A stretch of DNA of 64,000 nt, taken from Pseudomonadota bacterium. GTDB lineage: Bacteria; Campylobacterota; Campylobacteria; Campylobacterales; Sulfurospirillaceae. Both the position numbers and the translations under genes were made by a program. The notes below the pieces were generated by a model that had not been told where the DNA came from, did no database searches, and saw only the letters and a list, made by a program, of their open reading frames with translations. Below are positions 57,850 to 64,000 of the stretch, piece by piece. The stretch covers positions 20,996-84,995 of the forward strand of contig JAGDMU010000013.1 of NCBI GenBank assembly GCA_017860615.1, read 5' to 3'. Positions within the stretch are counted from its first letter, which is position 1, and the number at the start of each line of letters is the position of its first letter.

Positions 57850-60087
57850 ATGAAAAAAGTAACTGCGTTGTCTCTCATTGTCGCAACCTCATTGTATGCG
57901 GCACCGTTAAAAAGCCTTCAGTTTGATGGTTTGATCCACCTCTCTCCTGAGATGGCTTCTGAGATGATCGATATGAGAGCCGGTGACTCTGTCGATATGG
58001 AAAAGATTGATAAAGCGGTAAAAACGCTTTACAAACAGAATTATTTTGAAGATGTTTGGGTCGAAGAGGTAAGTGAAGGTGCTTTACTTATCCACGTTAA
58101 AGAAAAGCCCGTTATTGCAAAAGTCGATTTTTTAGGCATTAGTGAAAATGACAAAGAAGAGATGAATAAGCTTGCAGGCATCAAAAAAGGTGAAGTGTAT
58201 GATCCTGAGAGAGCGGAACTCTCAAAACTTAAAATTATTAAGTTTTATGAAGATAAAGGTTATTTCGATACCGTTGTTGAAATCAAAACAACTCCTTTAA
58301 GTGAAAAACTTTCTATGGCGATCGATTTTGTGATCAATCGTGGTGAAAATGTGGTCATTAAAAAAGTCACGTTATGTGGCTCAAAAGAACTAGATTATGA
58401 TGATGTCGAGCCAAATATTGCCAACAAGTCGGAGGAATGGTTACCATGGATGTGGGGCTTTAATGATGGAAAGCTTAGAACCAGTGATCTAGAACATGAT
58501 TCTGCACGTATTAAAGACACTTATATGCAAAAAGGGTATCTTGATTGTGAAGTGAGTCAACCATTCTTGAAAACCTATTTAGATAGCTATACGGCTGATC
58601 TTGTTTACAGTATCAGTGAAGGTGAACAGTATAAAGTGGGAACCGTAGCAATTGAGATTCCAGACGGCTTTATCGATACAAATGAAGTGATTAAAGAGAT
58701 GTTCTTGCAAAATGGAAAAGTCTTTAACGTTGCTAAATTACGTAAAGATATGACGCTGATTGAAACTAAAGTAGCGGACCTTGGTTATGCTTTTGTAAAA
58801 ATTGTCCCTGATGTTAAAAGTGATAAAAAAACACATGTAGCAAATATCACATACAGGGTTATTCCTGGAGAGAAAGTTTATATCAATAATGTCAGAATTG
58901 CAGGCAATAGCCGAACCATTGATAGAGTTGTTAGACGTGAAATTTACTTAGCCAATAATGATCTTTACAGCAGAACCGATGTTACTGATACTAAAAGTGC
59001 ATTGAAACGAACAGGTTATTTTGAAGATGTTGAGATCAAAGAAGAGCGTTTAAGTAAAAATTCTATGGACCTTGTCATTAATGTAAAAGAAGCTTCTACG
59101 GGCTCTATTGGCGGTGGTATTGGTTACGGCTCATCAGATGGCTTACTATTAAGTGCAAGTGTTTCTGATGGTAATATTTTTGGCTCAGGACTTCGAGCTG
59201 GTATTGATGTTGAAAGATCAGACAGTGAACTTAATGGGGGCATTTCATTATCAAATCCACGTCTTTTTGATTCTGTGTACAGCCTTAGTGGTAGAATTTA
59301 TGCAGCAGACAATGATTACTACTACTATGATGAAGAGAAGTATGGCATTAGCGTTGTGCTAGGACGTAAGATTGCGCGTAACTGGGGTGTCTCATTAGGA
59401 TATATTATTGAACAGTCAAAACTCTCAAATCTTGATAATGAACTTACGCCTTATAAAGGTACATTATGGACAGATGAAAGAACATTAAAAAGTTCAATTG
59501 TTCCTGGTGTTTCTTTTAATAATACTGACGATTACTATCTTCCACGTAGTGGTATTGCTGCAAGCTCAAGCTTAGAGATTGCAGGATTGGGGGGCGATGA
59601 AAAATTTATGAGCAGTGTGAATAAATTTGCCACCTATTATGGTTTGCAAGATTTGATTGATTATGATTTGATTTTACGTTATAAATCACAGTTTAAATAT
59701 CTTATGATTGATGACGCAGATGAAAAATACTCTTATGGTGAGAAGTACTATATGGGTGGTGTGAGAACGATTCGTGGTTATGAGTCAAACTCTCTTTCTC
59801 CAAAATTGCCTAATACGAATATCTTAATTGGTGGTAATACCATGTTTGTGAATTCTGTTGAGGCCAGTTTCCCATTAGTTGAAAGACTTAAAATGCGTGG
59901 TGCTATTTTCTTTGATTACGGTATGATTGGTGATGATAGTCTTGATATTAAGCGTGGTGGTACAGGTGTTGCTCTTGAGTGGATTTCGCCATTAGGGCCT
60001 ATTGGTTTGATTTTTGCGCAACCTGTTATGGATGAAACAGGTGATAAAAAAGCTTCTTTTGAATTTACAATTGGACAAAAATTCTAA
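57850..60087 (+). CDS. bamA: Outer-membrane assembly factor BamA
   Basis: Inserts beta-barrel proteins into the outer membrane; 745 aa. Signal peptide (MKKVTALSLIVATSLYA), five POTRA domains to about residue 410, then a 16-strand barrel with the conserved VRGYE-type motif (RTIRGYESNSLSP near 641) and a C-terminal Phe (FTIGQKF). Complete. Confidence 0.96.
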   Translation: MKKVTALSLIVATSLYAAPLKSLQFDGLIHLSPEMASEMIDMRAGDSVDMEKIDKAVKTLYKQNYFEDVWVEEVSEGALLIHVKEKPVIAKVDFLGISENDKEEMNKLAGIKKGEVYDPERAELSKLKIIKFYEDKGYFDTVVEIKTTPLSEKLSMAIDFVINRGENVVIKKVTLCGSKELDYDDVEPNIANKSEEWLPWMWGFNDGKLRTSDLEHDSARIKDTYMQKGYLDCEVSQPFLKTYLDSYTADLVYSISEGEQYKVGTVAIEIPDGFIDTNEVIKEMFLQNGKVFNVAKLRKDMTLIETKVADLGYAFVKIVPDVKSDKKTHVANITYRVIPGEKVYINNVRIAGNSRTIDRVVRREIYLANNDLYSRTDVTDTKSALKRTGYFEDVEIKEERLSKNSMDLVINVKEASTGSIGGGIGYGSSDGLLLSASVSDGNIFGSGLRAGIDVERSDSELNGGISLSNPRLFDSVYSLSGRIYAADNDYYYYDEEKYGISVVLGRKIARNWGVSLGYIIEQSKLSNLDNELTPYKGTLWTDERTLKSSIVPGVSFNNTDDYYLPRSGIAASSSLEIAGLGGDEKFMSSVNKFATYYGLQDLIDYDLILRYKSQFKYLMIDDADEKYSYGEKYYMGGVRTIRGYESNSLSPKLPNTNILIGGNTMFVNSVEASFPLVERLKMRGAIFFDYGMIGDDSLDIKRGGTGVALEWISPLGPIGLIFAQPVMDETGDKKASFEFTIGQKF

Positions 60088-60093
60088 TATTAT

Positions 60094-60128
60094 AAAAGGA
60101 AGAGAAGTTTTAAACTTCCCTTCCTTTT
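60094..60128. terminator. Bidirectional terminator between bamA and gppA
   Basis: Arms of 17 bases (AAAAGGAAGAGAAGTTT / AAACTTCCCTTCCTTTT) with one mismatch and a minimal loop, T- and A-rich on either side. Confidence 0.8.
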
Positions 60129-60151
60129 CCTCTTTTTCTTAAAAAACTTCT

Positions 60152-61618
60152 TTATTTAATAATAATCGCAAAAGAAGCTGGTTTCATCAGTTGTTTAATC
60201 TGATCACGCGCCAAAAAAAGTTTCTTCTCTGCTTGAATTGTCAGTGTATGATTTTGGTAGCTAAAAGTGATTGGACTTCGACTCATATCACAGTTAATAG
60301 CTTTAGCTAAAGAGAGTATAAAACTGAGCCACTGTACCGTTTGCATGTCAGGTAGAAGTGATTTATAGAGTGCCATATCTTCAAGGGTAGGTAGTTTATT
60401 GACATGGTATTTAATGAGCATTGCAATAAGTATTTTCTGCTCGTGCGAAAAACCATAGTTAAGATTATTGAGAATGAAGTAGAAACTGTGCAAATGATTT
60501 TGATAAAAACCTAATTTCGTTCCTATATTATGAAGTTCAGCTGCAACACCAAGCTCATATTTGTATGACTCTGCTATGTTGTGTAAAGGAGCTAAGGCAT
60601 CAAAAAGAAGATGAGAAACTCTTTTGATGTATAAATTGTCTTCTTCCATTAGAGAAAAACGATCTTTAAAACTCCTAAGGCTTAGCTTGAAATCTGGTGT
60701 GAATTTATGGTGATTGGAGCGTAAAATATCACATAGATATGCTCCCTCTCTTACTCCTGCTCCGCTGGTAATTATTGTCTTGCTGGAAAGTTTTTGGAAA
60801 ATTGATTGAAAGATGATACATCCTTCACGCATGGTATCGTAGCGATCCTTACGAACACCAAGATTTTTAAGACCTAGTACATCAGAACTTACTATAGCAT
60901 CAACAAAAGAGGCATGGGAGGCTATCTCATACTCAAAGCCATGAACTGTTTTTAGAGGGTAATTGGTGCGCTCCATAATGATCTTAGAAAGCGATCTGAG
61001 CGTTCCTCCAATACCAATCATATCTTTACATGTAAAGCGTTCTGGAATTTTTTCGATCTCTTCATAAATAAAAGCGCGAATTTTTTCCAGAGGTATTTTT
61101 TTATCAAAAAAGAGTTCTTTGAGTCTAACAGTACCAATATTGAGTGAAATAGTCTCAACAATTTTGCCATTTTCAATTTTGGCAAGTTCAGTTGAGCCTC
61201 CACCAATATCAATTGTTACAGCATCTTGGATCTCTTTGAGGTAATTCAGTGCCCCTACAGCCCCGTAATAAGCCTCTTTTGTTCCTTCAATAATTTTAAT
61301 ATTGATGTTAAGTTCATGATGAATTTTTTTAATGAAAGCATTGGCATTAGGGGCATCTCTGAGTGCTGAAGTTGCAATACAGAGAACTTTATTACATTTA
61401 AGCCCTTTAATGATATGACCAAATTCTTCGAGTGTGGTAAAGGCACGTTTAAGGGCAGGTTCTTGCAACATGCCACCAAAATTATAAGCACCTTCTCCTA
61501 TACGAACACGACTCTTTGTTTCGTTAATCAGATGGAATGCAAAACGGCTACTTTTTTCAAAGATCGCCATTCTCGCAGAATTTGATCCTATATCAATAAT
61601 GGCTGTTCGTTTTGACAT
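60152..61618 (-). CDS. Ppx/GppA family phosphatase
   Basis: Exopolyphosphatase/pppGpp phosphatase family, 488 aa. Actin-like ATPase-fold motifs AIIDIGSNSARMAIFE near 6-21, IATSALRDAPN, VTIDIGGGSTELAKI near 139-153 and IGIGGTLRSL. The C-terminal third has an HD-like helical domain (AAELHNIGTKLGF). Whether polyphosphate or pppGpp is the main substrate is not readable. Its ATG adjoins the ferredoxin stop; this pairing next to an HsrA-type regulator also occurs in Campylobacter as I recall. Confidence 0.92.
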   Translation of the reverse strand: MSKRTAIIDIGSNSARMAIFEKSSRFAFHLINETKSRVRIGEGAYNFGGMLQEPALKRAFTTLEEFGHIIKGLKCNKVLCIATSALRDAPNANAFIKKIHHELNINIKIIEGTKEAYYGAVGALNYLKEIQDAVTIDIGGGSTELAKIENGKIVETISLNIGTVRLKELFFDKKIPLEKIRAFIYEEIEKIPERFTCKDMIGIGGTLRSLSKIIMERTNYPLKTVHGFEYEIASHASFVDAIVSSDVLGLKNLGVRKDRYDTMREGCIIFQSIFQKLSSKTIITSGAGVREGAYLCDILRSNHHKFTPDFKLSLRSFKDRFSLMEEDNLYIKRVSHLLFDALAPLHNIAESYKYELGVAAELHNIGTKLGFYQNHLHSFYFILNNLNYGFSHEQKILIAMLIKYHVNKLPTLEDMALYKSLLPDMQTVQWLSFILSLAKAINCDMSRSPITFSYQNHTLTIQAEKKLFLARDQIKQLMKPASFAIIIK

Positions 61619-61869
61619 TAATTGTCGCTGTTAAGCTGTTCGTATTTTAGCTTCAATTCTTCAACACTTTCGATATTATCAGGATCGGGGATAATACACT
61701 CAACAGGGCATACCGAGATACAAGCTGGTTCGTCATAATGACCAACACACTCAGTACAGACATCTGGATCAATGATATAAATAGGATCTGACTCCTCAAT
61801 TGCTCCGTTTGGACACTCATCGCGACACGCGTCACACGCAATACACTCTTCCGTGATCATTAAAGACAT
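61618..61869 (-). CDS. 2[4Fe-4S] ferredoxin, YfhL/Alvin type
   Basis: 83 aa. Cluster sites CIACDACRDECP and CTECVGHYDEPACISVCP, same long-spaced second motif as the ferredoxin at 53.5 kb, but with a different, acidic tail (SVEELKLKYEQL). It lies between the kinase and the phosphatase gene, with AAGGAAA upstream. The 67 bases before it could hold a promoter, but none is clear. Confidence 0.95.
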   Translation of the reverse strand: MSLMITEECIACDACRDECPNGAIEESDPIYIIDPDVCTECVGHYDEPACISVCPVECIIPDPDNIESVEELKLKYEQLNSDN

Positions 61870-61936
61870 GCTTTTTTTCCTTATTTAAAGTCAAATTTAT
61901 TGACGAGTTTATACACTAAAAATACTTTAACGAAAT

Positions 61937-63247
61937 TTAAAGAGATCGTTTGCGAAGAGGAAGTAAAAGTGTAGCTATGCTTCCTTGAGCATCTTCTCTG
62001 TTTTTAAGAGTGATTTTAGCCCCAATGGCATCAGCTGCATTTTTAGCAAGGAAAAGTCCAAGTCCTGCACCTGTTTGATTACCATAGCGTTTAAAGGGCG
62101 CAAAAAGGTCTTTACTTTCATCAATACCAATACCTTCGTCAATGACATGGACAAAAAAGCCTTCTTTGGTAAGATAAGCTTGAACAGTGATGTTCCCCTC
62201 TTTAGGAGTAAATTTAATGGCATTTTGAACAAAATTTTGCAAGATATGCATCAAAAGAGTAGGCTGAATTGTTATTTTATAGCTTAAGGGAGCAATATCT
62301 TCAATAAGATTTTTCTCCTCCATCTTTGCTAAAATGGTGTAGTTATTCACTTGTTCTTTTAAAAAAGCAATCAGATCAATCTCTACGGGTTTTTCAAATT
62401 GTGCCCCTTCTTGCCTGCCAATCTCTAAGATATTGCTAATCATTTTGTTCATATCGTTGATGGTTTGGTTATTGCTTTTGATCGTATCAATATATTTTTC
62501 ATTCTCTCTTGGTTTTAAAAGGGTTACCTCATTTTTTGTTTTCATAACAGCTAAAGGTGTTTTGAGCTCATGCGCTGCACCGATGAAAAGTTCTTTTTGG
62601 GAGTTAACAAAGATTTGAATACGCTCTACCAATTTGTTAATACTTAAACCTAAGGGTTGAAACTCGCTTGGAAGCTTTTGAGTATCGATGATTTGTAAAA
62701 AATTTTCATTCATACTTGCCAACTTATTCGTCAAAGAACGGATAGGAAGAACAAGCATTCGAGAGAGAAAAAGTGCATAAAAAAGAATCAAAAAGATGGC
62801 TGTTAGATTGATGCTTAAAATATTTCTAAGGATTTTATTGAGAAGGACATCGGTATTGGAAATATCTTTGGTAATAGAGATAAAGTAATGCTCTCGTTTT
62901 TCTAAAGGATAGTAGATAGTAAGAAACTTTTGGTCATCTTTTTCACTGTGCTCAAAAGAGGGCGTATTACCTTGATTAACGCGAATAGCAATGGTCACTT
63001 GAACATCAGTTGGGTTATTAATCGAACTTAGAGATGGATCAAAGATGTTAATACCCATACGCTCAATGGAGCTGGTGCGTGAAGTAGCAATAATTTTGGC
63101 TTGTTTGGTAAGTTCTTGTGTAATATCTTCAAAAATAGAGATTTTAATGTAGTTGTAAAGAATGACGGAAAAGATTACAATCAGTGTCGCCGAAGCGGAC
63201 ACCAATTGTAATATAAAACTTTCTCTTATACTTTTTTGGGAAAGCAA
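61937..63247 (-). CDS. Membrane sensor histidine kinase, partner of the HsrA-type regulator
   Basis: 436 aa. Membrane helices at about 11-31 and 142-164 enclose a periplasmic sensor of about 110 residues. A linker follows, then the H-box GAAHELKTPLAVMK with His226, the N-box LQNFVQNAIKFTP, and G-boxes DEGIGID and GAGLGLFLAK. The start is a TTG inside the end of the regulator gene (22-base overlap), with GAAGAGG about 10 bases upstream; a later TTG/GTG pair is possible. The signal is unknown. Helicobacter and Campylobacter lack this kinase beside hsrA as far as I know. Confidence 0.88.
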   Translation of the reverse strand: MLSQKSIRESFILQLVSASATLIVIFSVILYNYIKISIFEDITQELTKQAKIIATSRTSSIERMGINIFDPSLSSINNPTDVQVTIAIRVNQGNTPSFEHSEKDDQKFLTIYYPLEKREHYFISITKDISNTDVLLNKILRNILSINLTAIFLILFYALFLSRMLVLPIRSLTNKLASMNENFLQIIDTQKLPSEFQPLGLSINKLVERIQIFVNSQKELFIGAAHELKTPLAVMKTKNEVTLLKPRENEKYIDTIKSNNQTINDMNKMISNILEIGRQEGAQFEKPVEIDLIAFLKEQVNNYTILAKMEEKNLIEDIAPLSYKITIQPTLLMHILQNFVQNAIKFTPKEGNITVQAYLTKEGFFVHVIDEGIGIDESKDLFAPFKRYGNQTGAGLGLFLAKNAADAIGAKITLKNREDAQGSIATLLLPLRKRSL

Positions 63248-63897
63248 AATCTGTAACCTCTTCGTCTAACTGTCTCAATGGTTGAGATTTCCAATGGTTT
63301 GTCCATCTTTTGACGAATTTGGTTAATAGCAACTTCAATAACGTTTGGTGTAACAAGTTCTGGCTCTTCCCAGATTGCATCAAGCAGTTGTTCTTTAGAG
63401 ACGATTTGATCACTATGGCGCGCAAGGTGCGTAAGTACTTCAAACGGCTTACCTTTAAGCTCAATCTCTTGGCCTTTGTAGGTAATTTTTTCTTCATCTG
63501 GATCAATCGTAAGGTCATCAATTTTGATAACATTTGTACCACCAAAACGAAGACGTGCTTCGATACGTGCAACTAAAATATCAAAATCAAATGGTTTACG
63601 GATGTAATCATCTGCACCCGCTTTAAGGGCTTTGATTTCGCTCTCTTTGTCATCTTTTGCAGAGATAATCACTGCCGCAGTACGAGGAGATTTTTGTTTA
63701 ATGAGGTTGATAAGATCAACACCATCGCCATCAGGGAGCATCCAGTCTGTTAAAACGAGGTCATAATTACGAATACCAATGTAGTATTCTGCATCTTTAT
63801 AGTTTTCAGAGCTGTCAGTTTGATAACCAAACTCTTGTAAGCCTTCTGCAATTGTCTTATTGAGGGTTACTTCATCTTCAACGATTAAAATTCGCAT
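63226..63897 (-). CDS. hsrA: OmpR-type response regulator, HsrA (HP1043/Cj0355) family
   Basis: 223 aa. Receiver domain 1-115 with acidic pair Glu7/Asp8, phospho-acceptor Asp51 (VLTDWMLPDGDG), Ser79 and Lys101 (IRKPF), all canonical. The DNA-binding domain from about 125 is nearly the HsrA textbook sequence (KGKPFEVLTHLARH, EEPELVTPNVIEVAI, ETVRRRGYRF). The family controls essential redox and energy genes and is described as an atypical orphan in Helicobacter pylori. Here the phosphorylation site is intact and a kinase gene overlaps the 3' end. RBS AAGGAA. Confidence 0.92.
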   Translation of the reverse strand: MRILIVEDEVTLNKTIAEGLQEFGYQTDSSENYKDAEYYIGIRNYDLVLTDWMLPDGDGVDLINLIKQKSPRTAAVIISAKDDKESEIKALKAGADDYIRKPFDFDILVARIEARLRFGGTNVIKIDDLTIDPDEEKITYKGQEIELKGKPFEVLTHLARHSDQIVSKEQLLDAIWEEPELVTPNVIEVAINQIRQKMDKPLEISTIETVRRRGYRFCFPKKV

Positions 63898-63930
63898 TAT
63901 AAATTCCTTAGTTGCTAAAATTTAAACGGG

Positions 63931-63936
63931 ATTATA
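63931..63936 (-). promoter_or_regulatory. -10 box of the hsrA promoter
   Basis: Minus-strand ATGCTATAATCCC, a strong extended -10, 33 bases before the ATG. AT-rich TTTAAA-like half sites upstream might be an autoregulatory site, but I cannot assign one. Confidence 0.65.
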
Positions 63937-63995
63937 GCATAATTTTAGCTAGATTTAAAGTTTTTTTAATTAAATTTTAATTTTTGGAGTAGCAA

Positions 63996-64000
63996 ATGCT
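63996..64000 (+). CDS. Start of a plus-strand gene cut by the window edge
   Basis: ATG at 63996-63998 preceded by TTGGAG with 6-7 bases spacing. Only five bases are visible, so nothing can be said of the product; divergent from hsrA. Confidence 0.35.

Noticed and set aside
1..64000. CRISPR array, prophage, transposon or secretion-toxin island
   Set aside because: No direct-repeat array, integrase, transposase, tail or toxin genes were seen; the window is conserved backbone.

Overview
The window is AT-rich chromosomal DNA from a Campylobacterota (epsilonproteobacterial) member, most likely Sulfurospirillum or a close relative. The support is gene content and order: hom-yraN-trxA-trxB, dapB-purF, fabZ-lpxA-clpX-mreB-mreC-carB, tal/serB next to cheV-cheA(-REC)-cheW, rplY-pth-lptG-lysA-(gap)-pheA-hisC-fliF-fliG-fliH-dxs, ahpC/fdx/ndk/yceD/rpmF/plsX/fabH, and gppA-ferredoxin-HsrA-type regulator. 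These blocks match what I recall of Campylobacter and relatives. The genus is inference. Nearly all of it is housekeeping backbone. I see no prophage, insertion sequence, CRISPR array, tRNA or rRNA.

Layout. 1-7.1 kb (+): amino-acid, redox and purine genes (aminotransferase, hom, yraN, trxA, trxB, dapB, purF, radical-SAM protein). 7.1-11 kb (-): ilvE, an SPFH membrane protein, hisIE and two DUF2393 membrane proteins in one tight operon. 11-13 kb (+): aldehyde dehydrogenase and Bcp. 13-15.9 kb (-): a large AsmA/DUF748-like protein. 16-25.8 kb (+): queH, lipid and cell-shape genes, carB and two little-known proteins. 25.9-27.6 kb (-): surE, a ThiF/TcdA-like protein and a small membrane protein. 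27.7-34.9 kb (+): lpxB, greA, argC, lpxH, cheV, cheA, cheW. 34.9-35.8 kb (-): metF-like. 36-50.4 kb (+): serB, tal, pilT, rplY, pth, lptG, lysA, pheA, hisC, fliFGH, dxs, perR. 50.4-53.1 kb (-): peroxiredoxin and a chemoreceptor. 53.5-56.8 kb (+): ferredoxin, ndk, yceD, rpmF, plsX, fabH. Then tyrA (-), bamA (+), gppA, ferredoxin, a sensor kinase and an HsrA-type regulator (-), and the first bases of a plus-strand gene.

Two themes stand out. First, between about 31.1 and 42.3 kb four conserved genes (cheV, cheA, rplY, lptG) each lack a short piece of about 30-75 bases close to the 5' end. Three are thrown out of frame, while genes between them are intact. A 15-codon mini-ORF sits where relatives carry a whole gene between lysA and pheA. 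This is either a cluster of assembly/amplification artefacts or genuine decay. Second, two intergenic regions (ilvE to SPFH gene, lpxB to greA) carry copies of the same element of about 73 bases, whose two hairpins are kept by compensatory changes. It looks like an undescribed structured RNA or a small palindromic repeat. In addition, the HsrA-type regulator, an orphan in Helicobacter and Campylobacter, here has an intact phospho-acceptor site and overlaps a histidine kinase gene.
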